Positions 39,514 to 54,319 of a stretch of 64,000 nt of DNA are shown in pieces. The first letter of the stretch is position 1; every line of letters starts with the position of its first letter. The position numbers and the translations under genes are program-made. Under the pieces are notes generated by a model, which worked only from the letters and a program-made list of their open reading frames with translations, was not told the DNA's origin and ran no database searches. This stretch comes from Dirofilaria immitis (Eukaryota > Nematoda > Chromadorea > Rhabditida > Onchocercidae), in the NCBI GenBank assembly GCA_024305405.1, contig JAKNDB010000109.1:6076001-6140000 (forward strand). Direction: 5' to 3'.

Positions 39514-42500
39514 CTAAAGCTCAGAAGCATCGTGTACTATATCATCTTTTTGTTCACCGTTTTTCAGTTCCTCGTTTTTCTCTATACCAGCCGCGTTTTC
39601 AATCGGTGGTCCACTCCCTGCCATTTCATCCGATCTCTCCTCCGAAACTGTTTTTGATTCCTCTGTCGTTTCCGGCAATGTTTCATTGCTTTCAGCAACC
39701 CATTCCTTAGTTTTTTCTTCCTTGTCAACTCTTGGCTTAGCAAATTTCATCTTATTTAACAAATATTTTACTTCGCGATCAAGTGACCTTAACTGAAATA
39801 GAACTCTTATATTCACTGTAAAATTACTTTCAATTTTGCTAATATAAATAATTTTGTAAAACCACTCCTGTTTTTGCGGATCTCTCAGCTCTCCATCTGA
39901 ATATACCCCAAATATCCAAGAGTACAGAGCTATATTTCAATATTCTATTCTAAATATAAAGCTAACTTCTACTTTTTATTTCTGGATCAAAATATGGAAG
40001 TTTATTTCACCATTTACTTGTTTACCTTTTCTTTCCCTTCACTGACTGCAAGTGCTGGTGGATCAGTTGGTTTTAATTTATTCTGCAATTCTATTCTTTC
40101 GGCAAGCCAATCCTAGAATTTACATATAACCGTCCAAGCAATTTACTCCAATCGCTGCAATTTTTTAAATCAGAAGCAGCCGCGCTACACTGGAGGAATC
40201 AGCCTGCTGTAATCATTACCGAAAGATATTGGTAACCCTTGAAAATTCTCCGTGATCAGGATCGGGAATTGCAATTATTTCCCTTGAGAGGAATTCCTAG
40301 TAAGTGTGAGTTAATTTACATGCCTTAGTTTCATCGAGCAATTTGTTTAAGGTATTGATTTCAACTTCAGTGAATACATCCGCCTTAGACAGATTTTGCG
40401 CAAGAAGCAAAAATATTTCTGTATGATTGAACATTGAAATCAGTTCAGCTACCATTAAAGGACGCTCCTATAATAGTAAAAGTATTTACTGGAAAAATGT
40501 TTAAGCTAGCTCATAAAAGCTCTTCTTCAAAACGCAAAGTTACCTGATCCTCTGTCATGCGAGCCTCAATCGGTCGTAATAACTCATCGATTGTCTTCTT
40601 ATTTTGAATAAATTCAGTTGTTGGAGTATTAATGTCAATATCATTATCTAACCAAGCTTTTACTTGCGATACTTTTTTTGCAGGTCTGAGTGTTCATCAG
40701 TAGTTAAAAATCGCTATAATAAGTTTCGATCAGTTCAAAGAAATCATTGTAAAGCTTTAAAAAAGTTATTTAAAAATAAATAAAGGACCACACGTTGAAT
40801 TCATCTTGATTAAGTTTGTCGCTAAGATCAACAGCTAATGATTCAAGATTATGATGCGCTTCTTCGCGAATCGCTTTTTCATGCTCTTTTCTCTCAAATT
40901 CATAGATCCTGAAAGCAAAATTTCGAAAGTTAAATCAAAAAAAAAATTATAATAGTGCCATCATTCCAACTGATCAAGTCTAAATACAGACTAATATCTC
41001 ATCAGAATCACCTATTCTTTGCAGCAATAATTTCGCTGTCGGAAATAGCCAGCAAATCCATTTTGCTCTCCATCATTTTCAAAGAAATTTTGATTTGCTG
41101 AGGCTTTTCTTCTTGTTTCAATTCTGATGCACTTGTAGCTGTCTAAAGCAGAAAAAAACCTTATAATTTTTCTAAGATCATGAAATTTTAATGATTCTAC
41201 AAGCACCTACTTACTCAACTTCGGAGCCACTTGCAACTCATTGTTTCTTTTTCGATAGTTTTTTGTTAGAAGGTGATGAGAAAATGTGGATAAAAAAATA
41301 AAAGCAAATCACTTCCTTTTCCGTCTTCGTATGATATCAAATATGCATTAAGAAAATTATTAAAGACAATCAGGAGCATAAAAAAATATTAATTTACTGT
41401 TTGTAATAATGGCAGTTAGTAAACTAGTCAAAGAGTAAATGAGTAGAACAACTTAATATCTTAAAACAGAATACGAATATGATTTTCAGTCCAACAGCTA
41501 TGGAGACATACTTTGTTTGATTCCATTGACCTATTTGCTGTATCTATTACCTGCAATGAAAAAGAAGTTAAAAACCATTTCAATCTTATAATACGTCCAT
41601 AAAGTTGATAAATCCGTAAAAGTAACGATGGACTGACACTACTGTCTGCTAGCTTCTCGATTTTAGTTTGATTTTTCGAAACATCAACAGTATTATGGCT
41701 TTTGTCGCTTACTTCATCAGATTTCAAACTTTCCTTATCTTTCTCCTTTTTGTTTCATCGATTTTATTGTTTGAGGAAAATAATCCAGTAATTTTTCCAG
41801 CAAGTGCTGCAAAAAATGGGATACATGATATACAAAAAAGAAAAGAATGTAATGGAAATTCATTTAACGTCGAAATCGTCAAAACATTCGCTAAAACAAA
41901 TTTTCCATCACGCATAAAACATCAAATCTGCAAAGTTTTTTCTATAGCTTCTTAAATATACTTACAAGCAAGTGTCGACTCTGCTTTTGGTGGTTGTTCC
42001 AGCAACATTTCCGCTCCGTCAACATGTAAAATTCCTGAGTTATCCAAATAGAAATGTGTTTTTATTCCCTGAAATCTGGCATTTTATGTTGATTAAATTC
42101 ACAAATTCTTCGCCGATGTCGCTATAGAATGTTTGCCCGAAGAAATTCATGTTGAAATAGAAAAGATTTAAACAAACACCTAAGAAAAAATCTTCAAACT
42201 GCTTTATCTTAGCACATATTGCTCATCATGATGATAACTACTAGATAAACATGAGACAATTAACGGCATATTTAAAATGATCAAAAAAAAACCTTAAAAA
42301 TTGTGCCTTCTTTCGCTGTTTCCCTTATATATATATCCGTCACACCACTTATTTTAATTTCACTAATATTAAGCGAGCCAAATTCCTAAAATATCCAATT
42401 ATGCTGCAAAGGTATAATTACTTATAAGCCAAATAAATTTTTCAGAATACTTATTTAAATAATAATAAGACCTAAAGCACCCACATGAGCTGATCTGCGT

Positions 42501-45500
42501 TAAGTTGCTTCATTTCACCATAATTAATATTCAAGGAAAAATCTTCCGTAAATGAAGTGAACGACAGAACTTTTTAGATGCAGGAATGAATGATTTGATT
42601 GGATATATTGGTCGATGTATTATCCGCCCTGCACCCGTATCATCTTTACTATGTGCACTAACAAAATCAACCTTAAATAATGAAGCTGAAAAATTCCATA
42701 AAGAGAATGGAATTTTAAGGTCGTTCATAAATCTTTACATTAAATCTTAATTATATTTAGATGCTAATGAAAAATTATAAAAGATAATGAACCTGTATTG
42801 GAAAAATCTGTAAATCACGTATACCGAATTTCTTGACTTTGAAACCTTTACTCAGATGAGCTGCTTGATAAACTGCACCCATTGCAATTGCTTCATCAGT
42901 ATTCAAGAATTTCCCAATTCTTTCCTCCAAATAAATTCATGAAAAGCCGAGAGACTAAATTTCATAATAAAAAAAAAACATAGATAACTAACACATACTC
43001 TCCAATGAGAAAACTCTTACTTTCTGAAAAACTTCTGAACAAATTCTTGAATTAAGGGAACGCGACTGCCACCACCCATCAGCACTACTTGATTGATCTG
43101 GAAACATGGAATACTACATTCTCACGAAGGCTATGAAAAATTTCTAAATATAAAGAACGGGAAAGAAGAAACAAGAAGAAACAATTTAAACCTGCTCTGG
43201 CAATAGATCAGCCATTTTTAAAGCATCCACAATAGGTTGTACTAATTTTACTTCGAGATCTCTCATCGTATCTTCCAACATTGTTCTGGTCACTAACATA
43301 GTGAAATCCTGTTCTTCGTGGACATTTTCAATCTGTGCAGTGAAATCAACATTTGCCGAAAGCACCTAAAAAATCGATTTAAATTATCACGATTATCTAG
43401 CCATCACATCATTTTTCTTGCAATGGAAAAAAATACAACTTTTAATTTACTTGAAATAGCAGAAATCACTTTGGCAAAACATACAATTTTGACATGCTCT
43501 GCCTCTTGCAACATTTTTGCCATGGAGCGTGGATTTTTCGTTATATCAGTTTTGGTTTTTTCGTTTTGCGAAAGTTGTTCACAAAGATATCTCGCAGCCT
43601 TAGAGTAATTTCAAATCCACCAATCATGCGGTTATAGCTGCAACACAGGATATTTCAAACTAAAAAAAAAACAGATACTGGTACTAAAAATAAATATAAT
43701 TATTTCTTTAAAATTACCCAACTCCCAGCGTTGTCATAACTGGATTCTTTTCACCTCGCTTTTTTTCTTCTACTAATATGTATTCTAACACCGAAGCAGT
43801 AACTTTTGTCGCTCCAACATCATAAATTAATAAAGTCTGTGTACTTTCAGTGATTTCTTTTCTTCGAAATGCACCATAGTTTAAACCAGCAGCAGTATGA
43901 TCATTCAGCAACTAAAAGATAGTAATCTTGAAAAATAACACTCATAAACCGCTTAAAATAAAATTTTCGGCTAGGAAAAAACGCAAAAAGTCTCTAAAAG
44001 AAAAATATGAGTCAAAAAATGTCGAATTTTCTAAAAAGAAATAATCAGAAGAAAAGCTCATTCAAAATCAACGCACTTGCAATAAATTCAATTCAGCGAT
44101 TTCAGCTGCTGCAACCAGTGCACGTCGTTCTGCCTGATTGAAAAATGCCGGAACTGTTATAACCACATCTCTAACAGGCTGTTTCGCAAATTTCTCAACC
44201 ACTTCTCGACATCTTCTCAAAATCATTGCTACTATAGACTCAATACTGTAAGCTTCGCCATCTCTATAATACAAACTTCAATAGAACTCAACCTGGTTCG
44301 CATATTTTCAAAACCAGCGAAAAAAACAAACGATCGATCTAACATTAATGGATACTCTAAATAATTGTCAAACTTTAAAAAGGTTACTCAGACTTGACGC
44401 TTTTTGGTGTCTTGGCTCAAAATTACTTAAATATGAAGTAACATCTCTTATAATTTCAATATATAAAATTTACACATCGAATTGCATAACGCCTCTGGTA
44501 TCATCCAGAATGAGATTTAAATACGGGAATCGTTGTTTGTAAAGTGAGACAATGGGATTGTCGATTTTCTTGCCCAAAAGATCCACCAAATAAGTGAAAG
44601 AATTTTTCGAATGTTTAACTGACTAAAAAGTTTAGAAAACGATAATATTAAACATCAGGAATGTATTTCCATACAACTATAATTACCGGGAAATTTTCGC
44701 TCTCAGCTGAAATCAATTCATAAAATATAATCCTTATAAAAAGAAAAGCCTTTGATTCTTAGTATTGACTAATATTACCATTTTTTAATCTGCTAAAGAA
44801 TCGAGAAAAAGATTTTGGAACCACAAAGCACTTACGTAAGCCAATGCTGCGTCACCAAATAAACGTTCGTTATCTTTAATAATGATTAAATTTGGCGTTT
44901 TCCTATGTGCTTCTTCATTCAACACTACTTCCATCGGCACGCCTGGTTTTACCAAAGCCATTTTGATCCATTGCGAACCAAAATCTATAGACATAGCTGC
45001 AGGCGATGCATCTGCAAAAGCGAAAATTCGTTATCAATATTTCACAGAAAAGTTTAGAGATCAAAGAGAATTCCAATTTATATAAAATGATGTTCTTGCA
45101 TTAAAAGTCCTAAAACTTCGTTTGCTGTAGAATATATTGTTAAATTCAAGCTTAACTCAGTATTCTTCAATTTTTTACTAAAAATAGTAAATTCGATATC
45201 GATTTCGATAGTTTACACTAGTTTCGTATGATTCGGTAATTTTGGATGCTACTGGCAATCCAACCCATGCTGACATTTTTTTGATCTTCGGCTCATGGAT
45301 CCGCCAAAACTATATGAGAATATTGGAATTTTGAAATTCATAAGAAGGCCTAACTCTCACCAACGAAAATGTGGTCATCCTCCACGAGATTGAAGCATAG
45401 ATAAGTATAACCTAATTTTTTTATCGCGTAATAATTTAAAAACTAACTTAAGCATGAAATAAAAAATGTGTTGATGATAATTACTAAACAAAGAGATACA

Positions 45501-45729
45501 CAACTGTCGTGCATCATTATAGTCAACCGGCTGAAGAATATGAAATTATCTGAAAATGAAATAACTACATTACAATTTAAAGGATGTCATGTCTTCATGA
45601 GATCAAAGAGCAAACATGTGTTATATTAAAGGACACTTTATATTCTATTCTATAGAAAAGATCATGCCAAATATAACAACTCTTTAACAGAAGAAAAACA
45701 CAGGACAAAACAAGCAGTTTTAAGATCAT
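39514..45729 (-). CDS. HYOU1/GRP170-type ER chaperone (HSP70 superfamily)
   Basis: About 17 exons. The first is 45729-45681, a signal peptide (MILKLLVLSCVFLLLK), which joins in phase to 45011-44836 (SIDFGSQWIKMALVKPGVPM, the ATPase start). Further blocks are VDLLGKKIDNPIVSLYKQRF, RDVVITVPAFFNQAERRAL, LLIYDVGATKVTASV, VVLMGGGSRVPLIQEF and IAMGAVYQAAHLSKGF. The substrate-binding half includes GIKTHFYLDNSGILHVDG, and the long helical lid ends in an acidic, low-complexity tail. GRP170 proteins act in the ER lumen as holdases and as nucleotide-exchange factors for BiP. The C-terminus is ASEL, a divergent KDEL-like ending. Frame slips occur at 40673-40679, 42571-42575 and near 43588. One intron starts with GC (AAG|GCATGT, at 40323). 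Exons 40467-40324, 40112-40026 and 39792-39514 complete the 3' end. Confidence 0.92.
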
Positions 45730-45897
45730 GGGCTCTATTTTAATGGTGAATTTCAGAACAAATTTGAAATTTAAATGGAAGAGAGAGACCACAGAACTTA
45801 GCATTATTATACGATAAAAAAACTAGCACATCAACCGAAGCCGTTTAACTGAATTTATTCTGATGAATTATAAATCATCTAATCCCATTTAAAAATT

Positions 45898-46213
45898 CTA
45901 TTTCTTTGCAGCTTCTGTAAATTCACGGGGAAAATCATTATGATATAAGAGTTCCAAAACCAACACAATCAAATATGCTGACGAGTATTTACTTTTAAAC
46001 CTATTAGTCTCGCGGTCTGTTAACGACCTTGTGGCGTCATCTCCCGCGGTCTCATACCATGTATCCTTCAGGGCATTGTGATCCATATCTTCCAACCATA
46101 TCGATCGTTCCAAAAAATATGTGCCTTTTTTGCCCGATCTGTTGTATCTAGCTTTTGCCCTGTCGTCTGCTATCTTCCTCTTTTGCAAACACTCTTTTGA
46201 ATTATCCCCTCAT
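45898..46213 (-). CDS. small uncharacterised basic protein, about 104 residues
   Basis: A single-exon frame ends at 45898. The ATG at 46213 is one base out of frame with it; one more base in the CCCC run at 46206-46209 would join them, the same kind of slip seen in other genes here. The N-terminus is basic (QKRKIADDRAKARYNRSGKK). It is followed by an aromatic and acidic stretch (SIWLEDMDHNALKDTWYET) and a hydrophobic segment (AYLIVLVLELLYHNDFP). Codon composition is clearly less AT-rich than the flanks. The family is not recognised. It could be a small mitochondrial or nuclear protein, but no targeting signal is clear. Confidence 0.5.
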
Positions 46214-47480
46214 AGTGTAGCAAAATTACAAGGGTAGATTTTAGGTATATAAGTCTCCATTTTTCCGTGGTATTCTCTGATTGAGTTAATTTGCGAATTG
46301 GTTAAGGGTTTGGATGGTCGGACTGAAGAGTCAGTCAGTCAGTTTCAGGGCAGGAGTGAAACAGTGGAGAGGGGAAGCGGGATTCGGGATGAATCACTAA
46401 TTCTAATTATCAGTGCTTTTAGACTGACATCATAAGATTGTTTTGAGAGGTTTCCATTCTCTGCGTTGTCGTACATTCTGAGACTGATTTCTGAGTAATA
46501 ATACATAACGAGTTCTGTTGCTAGTTATATTGTTAACGCAAATTTCTTTTTCCATTCCTTTCCAACTCTAAAACTCTCGATTCTACTGCAGTGTTCCCTT
46601 GGTCCTGACTTACTTGGACTCTCTTTTGCCCTTTAAAATGGCTAGGTGAATCTAAGTTGTGCATATATTTATAGTATTACATATTTGTCTTAAATATTTT
46701 CACAATGTGACAATAATGGTAGTTTGGATACTCAGCTGTTAGAGAGACAGTGGCTATACTGAAATTGCTTAGTATTGTGCAGTTATCACAGTTCTTTGTA
46801 CGTACAAAATCTCCCTTGATCCTTATTCTTCTATAGCACATATTGTACAGTTTTTAATCATACATCGTTATTCTCTCAGTACATCGTTATTCTTTGTTTC
46901 CGCTCTAAGTAGCATTTAATTTTAGATGTCATTAGAATATCATTTACACTTCCGTATTTCTCTAGATCACACTAAGCAAATTTTGAATGTGGCAGTAGTA
47001 GTCTCGCTCTAGAAAATATTACCAATAAATGAGATGTAATTCGGGAGTATGAAATATGTCATACAGTCAGCCAAAGTTTTCAGTTAAAAGTAATACCTGA
47101 AAGTAAATCATCTTTGCCTCTTCCATAGTTTGAAAAATTTTTTTAGGTCAAGCTATCTATTTCTATTTGTTTTCACTGTACAACACTGTACAACATTTCT
47201 TAAGTGGTTTTAACTGTTCGTAATATTCTGCACTTCTTACGGAGTGGACAAAAAGAATGCTACAATATATAATGCGGTTGGCTAATACCTTAGACTGATT
47301 TATATATTAGTTCATCACTTAGTTATAATTACATCACGTTTATCCACTTATAAATTCTAGTCGGTTATCCTTTTACTTCGTCCCTTGTCCATTTTTGGTC
47401 ATAAGAAACGAAAAATTGTAAATATTCTTTTGAATAACTACCATAATTTAAGTAATTGTTAAACACTGAAATTATTAAAT
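46214..47480. promoter_or_regulatory. divergent intergenic region upstream of rps-2
   Basis: About 1.3 kb between the small minus-strand gene and rps-2. It includes tandem GTCA units (AGTCAGTCAGTCAG at about 46330). It should carry the rps-2 promoter. No exon was found. Confidence 0.45.
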
Positions 47481-49456
<1,976 letters not shown>

Positions 49457-49660
49457 TGAGGATGTTCGTATTTCTTACTTTTTGTGTTAATTGTTGAATT
49501 ATCGTACATATGTCATAATATCGCACTTCCTTCTGAATACCACTTCGATAGTGTTCGGGAATAGATTTTGATAAATTTATGTTCAAAAAAAAGGAGATTC
49601 TGCATACTGTGCACAGAACTGCAGATAAGGAATTGGAATTACCCAATTATACATGTGTCA

Positions 49661-52489
49661 TTAACGACTGGATGATTCTTTGTAAACTATCGTCCATTTG
49701 GCAGGTTGTTCGCAATTGCTGTCATCATCGGGACACAGTCTGTTAAAGGTTTTCTCCGGTTTGAAGCCTAGGATTTCTCTGTCCTCCTGTATCCGATATG
49801 AGAAAGTTGATGTATGAGTACCAATAAAATAGCGCGCATGTGCACATATCCACTGTAATGGAACGCCTAAGTACACCAACAAGAAAATCCGATCTATAAA
49901 TATTATATATTAATAATCGAGTTACTCCAGTGAAATACAGAACCTGGTCAACAATGGAGACTTCTCCATCATTCAAAGATGAGTCGTTCAGGAATTGTAC
50001 AACTTGTACATCGGATGGCAAGAGATTGATAAGCGTGGTCACTTCAGCAGTTGAAGCGTCGGTACATAAATATACCGTAGTGATGTTTTCTCTTCGTAGA
50101 ATTGCAGCAATCTTAAAGAATTCCAGATCTGCTAAATAAAGAAGATTCCAAATATCGTTTCAGCTTTCTTGTTCAAAATTTGGAACGAAAAATATTGAGA
50201 TGATATTCGAGCTACTAATTCTCACGTATCTACATCTTAAGCAAACACTGGAACCTGCTCGGCAGTGCAACTGATTGATGGTATATCAGCATTGTGAGAA
50301 TGCACAAAATCACGACGTCTCCAGTGGACGCAAATATAGTCTCCTCCTTGTGCTTCACCGTGTTTCTGAAAACATTTTCTTTAGCTGCTTCAGCCTTAAA
50401 AACATTTCAGCAATGTGCTAAACTAATGTAACATACTTTCTTCGTTTCCTTCCATGAATCGGGAAGTGTAGTTCCATCTCTCACATCATTTGAGTTCAAT
50501 CGTTCTTGCCTTAAATGCATAGCAGTGTAAAATTCGACAAATGCGTTGGACATCAAAAAGCGATACTAGCTTTTCTATTTGAAACGTTGCACTAAAACTC
50601 CATTTCAGAGCTAACACAATCAATATCGCAACTTATTGTCAGGTTACCTAAACTCATCAGCAACAAGACGAAGATGCTTTGCGTAACGCATGGAGCGCCT
50701 CGCTTCCCAGTAGTGAAAATCACCAAAATGTGAATGAAGCACCGTTTCTGCGCGATCAATCATTAATGAATTCGCATGGTGATGATGCCTTTGAATCATA
50801 TTAGCCAGTGTCTCTGAATCTCCTTGAAATGAAATGCACGAAAATTTGCGAGCATAAACATTTTCAAATGCAAAAAACCAGCCTTTCCTGCAAAACAATG
50901 TACTAAAATTGAAGATGGAGACTAGTTCGTCGGTGCTAGATCTTACTTTTAGAGAAGTTCAAAAGTAAACATCTGCGCAAATTTACGATGAAAATTAAAA
51001 AGAGACTTTCATTCAAGTTCAGCCTCTATCAAAAAAGCATATAGGCGTAAAACTCATATTTAGCTTTTGAAACTGTTTTGAAAAGCTGAATATTTCGTTC
51101 ATTTTAATATCTCGAAATCGTACCAGAGTCCATTAATGAATTTGTAATGAAGGTCACTAATGATGCAGCTCCGTTGATCATATTTAATGTCATATTTCCC
51201 ACCCGTCCAACCTTCCGCATAGCCTTGCAAATATAACACCTCATCGATAGCATTGTAATTTGTTTCTAAAAATAATGTTATGAGTAGTTTAACTGATATA
51301 CGTATTTTCTAACAGTTCTTTTATTTTTACTTTAAGCGATTTGTGATTTTACTCGACTTAGTTCTCAATGAAAACTAAGCTATATTTATTTCTTCATTTT
51401 ATATACTTTAAGATAGCATCATTCAACTTCAGCGAACTGTATTACATTTAAATCCAAGTTCCCTGATACGATAGCTTTCCATTGTAACGTGAAGATAACT
51501 CAAAACATACCTTTTAAAAATCTGTGAAACTCAATTACGGGAACAAATTCATTAATACTCTGAATGTGGAAAATTTCGACCACGGCACTTTCAAGTGACC
51601 TCTCCGCCAATGGTAAAGACCACCCCATGGAGGTAGTACAAGAACATAATTATGACCGTGTTCTCGCAAAATTCTGACTGTATTTGCTATTCTATAAATC
51701 GACCGTGTGAATGACAAATCATAACAAATTCTAATGGGAAGCATAATTTCATCCTTGATTCGAACAGAATACAGCCAAATAAATTCAGTCTGATATTGAA
51801 TTATGGGTAATCATAAAAGCCTAACAGCAGTTCAAAGTTGCAGCTTTTTTTTACATAATGATATCAACAAACTGAAAAAAAACAGTAACAAATGGATATT
51901 AAATTACCTCATAAAAACATCACGACGTAGGTTAAATCCTTCTCCATAATTCACGTCATAAACTAGAAACTTCCTTTCATTTCTGCTGACGTCATTTGCT
52001 AACACAGCAATATTTTCATCAGCATAATAACACTTCATTACAAACAATAAATAAAACAGCAAACAGGGCGTAATTAGAAGCCAATACTGAAAATAAAGAT
52101 TTGAAATGGTCAGTTCTGAGATTATTTCAAATTTATATTTTTGAAAAATGAAAGTCTAACCATGTTCACATCAGATAACCATTTTTGCTTGTCAGAATTG
52201 AAAACGACAGGTGATGAACTCTAAATAGGAGCCTTTAATGATTAATTATATTAGTTACAACAAAGTAATAGCCACTTCAACGTTAATCACAACAGCTAAA
52301 AACATGATTAGTGAAATGATTAATGTATGATAATTAATCTTCTCTAAGTAAACGAATTTCCTATCCACTCACCCGTAAAAACACTATACCAAAACAGAAT
52401 ACTGATATTGATACACAAACGTTAGCAGTCACATTAAAACATTTCCCAAAATCTTGAATCGTAAATCGAACATACGCCACGACCAACAT
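49661..52489 (-). CDS. pad-2: GDP-fucose protein O-fucosyltransferase 2 (POFUT2)
   Basis: Exons read right to left: 52489-52373, 52220-52161, 52086-51908, 51691-51511, 51265-51124, 50887-50648, 50509-50437, 50365-50255, 50128-49944 and 49852-49661. POFUT2 adds fucose to thrombospondin type 1 repeats in the ER. Family blocks are [67 protein letters not shown] (the HxRxxD-type site, here HWRRRD) and [20 protein letters not shown] with EDREILGF. Two starts are possible: Met at 52489 with a long N-terminus, or Met at 52163, which would make [20 protein letters not shown] a conventional signal peptide. One T is missing in the coding T run at 51570-51573, and the 50255/50128 junction is one base off. 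Confidence 0.93.
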
Positions 52490-52716
52490 GGATCTACACG
52501 CTACATTGTTGCGGCCCGTTACTGAATTGCCACATGAACAACGTTTATACTTCCAGTTGTTGGTTAATGTTCATTGGGTTAACACTTTTGTTTTTGCTTA
52601 AATATTTTGATTAGTTATCTCCTGGCGTCCATGAGGAGTATTAAGGATCGAAAGATATGTGAATATGAAAGTTAGGATATAAACATTGACACAAATTGTC
52701 CTGCTCAACACAGTTT
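52490..52716. promoter_or_regulatory. short divergent region between pad-2 and a secreted-protein gene
   Basis: About 230 bp between opposite start codons, if the outer POFUT2 Met is used. A shared promoter is likely. No element was identified. Confidence 0.35.
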
Positions 52717-54203
52717 ATGAAAATTTTTTCCAACAATCTCTTAGTCTTCCTAATATCTGTAGGAATGTTCCCGCTGCGGTGCTGCAGACTCTGTGATGAA
52801 TCTGTCGAGATGATCAGAGCGCCTGAAAATCAATCCCAAGTCTTGGATGAACCGGTCATAATTGAACCTTTGCCGGAAGTCACTACGTTGCAGCTTGCGC
52901 AACCATCAGAATCACTAGTAAAGCCTGCTTCCCCATCAGCATTTCCATTATCACCAGTTCCTACGCCGACAAACTGGAAAGTTTTCAAGGAAATTTCATC
53001 AGCGAAGGTTACTCCCTCTCATCATAATGCTGTGAATAGGGCTCGAAGATAATAATGATTTCTTCCAATAATCGAAACGTTCCAATTATTGGAAGACTTA
53101 TTTTTTCCTCATTCACGTTTTTTGTTTGTTTGTTATGGGATCTCTCTCTCTCTCTCTCCTTCTCTCTTTCTCTCTCTCCGTTTCTTTTTCTGGGCATTTT
53201 GCGTTTGCTCGGCACAAAATATAGAGGTTCTCTTTATTAAAGTAATTAAAATTACAGAACTTTGATTCTACATCATCGTTTGTTGTTCCTGCTGAGCGTG
53301 GAAATGCATCTGACGAACAGGTTGACATGCACAGTGCGCTGGATAAACGCATCACTTCCCGCGAATATATCCTAAGCATTACAGATGACGAACTTTGTCG
53401 CTTTCCTATCGCATTCATCGAGTCATTTTATTCACACTTGTCTCCTGGTCAGTTTGTAGTTTTGGAAGGGATTTCTTTGTAATTTGTTATGATATAGTAG
53501 AAAGATTTTCGCAGTTTACATTTACAGGTGAAATTATGCAGCTGGAGCAGCGATTGTGTGATTTGAAGACAGGCATTTCTTCTACCGAACAAGGTCCGGA
53601 ACCACTTTCAGTAGAAAGTGAAAATTTTTTGAAGTCTTACCGTCCTCAAATTACGATTTATACCGATGCCGGTTTTCAAGTAGGTAATAAACGCAGTAAT
53701 CAAAATGGCTTCGATATCCGTCAGTTGATTTTATCTGCTCAAAATCGAAAGACTATCCCTTTAGATTGGGAGTTATTAAACAGTTACAACCTTTTCTATC
53801 AGTCATCGAGTTTCAGGTTTGTTTAAGAAATTGGTTCAACTTTGTTACATTTATTTGTAGCTTTTTGAATTTGCCAAATTAAGTGTAATTATGTTTAAGG
53901 ATTCGAACAATGTTTTGCATTATGTTTGAAATACTGTTTATGTATAAGATGTTGTTGGGATTTTCAGTTAGAGATTTCACTACCTTTGAATAGATAAAAA
54001 CATATTGATGATAAGTTTTTCGAGAAATAATCATTGGAAATTAGTGATTTAATTTGTTCTTCCAGAATATGGCCGAAAAATGGGTTTTCACACGCCTCTG
54101 CAAAAGCGAGAACTTAGTTCACTATTATCTGATTCCACAAATTGCTGAAGACCTTTACTATGCGTATAGAGAGCTCTGGTTCTTAAGTGGTTTGCAAATT
54201 TAA
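52717..54203 (+). CDS. unrecognised secreted protein, about 310 residues
   Basis: Four exons: 52717-53031, 53258-53447, 53528-53816 and 54066-54203. The start is Met at 52717, giving a signal peptide (MKIFSNNLLVFLISVGMF) and a short Cys cluster. A Pro/Ser-rich region follows (PSAFPLSPVPTPTN). The middle part is acidic and helical (REYILSITDDELCRFPIAF, EIMQLEQRLCDLKTG). The last exon reads MAEKWVFTRLCKSENLVHYY and ends GLQI, but its join to exon 3 is one base off phase; read strictly it would stop after about 16 other residues. I do not recognise any domain. A nematode-restricted secreted or ER-lumenal protein is the simplest guess. Confidence 0.65.
53140..53183 (+). repeat. CT-rich simple repeat in an intron
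   Basis: A polypyrimidine (TC)n-type tract inside the first intron of the secreted-protein gene. It creates false minus-strand frames rich in Glu and Arg. Confidence 0.9.
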
Positions 54204-54319
54204 ACTTAAAAATTTTTTTCTGAGATAGCGAAAAGTGCGCATAGTTTGTGAATTCCTTCTTCGTTCTGAAAGTAAGTTTAACTGCTCAAATTACACATAT
54301 ATTAATATATGATGTAATT

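Noticed and set aside
53009..53418. Minus-strand frames with long Glu/Arg runs
   Set aside because: They are translations of the CT-rich simple repeat inside an intron.
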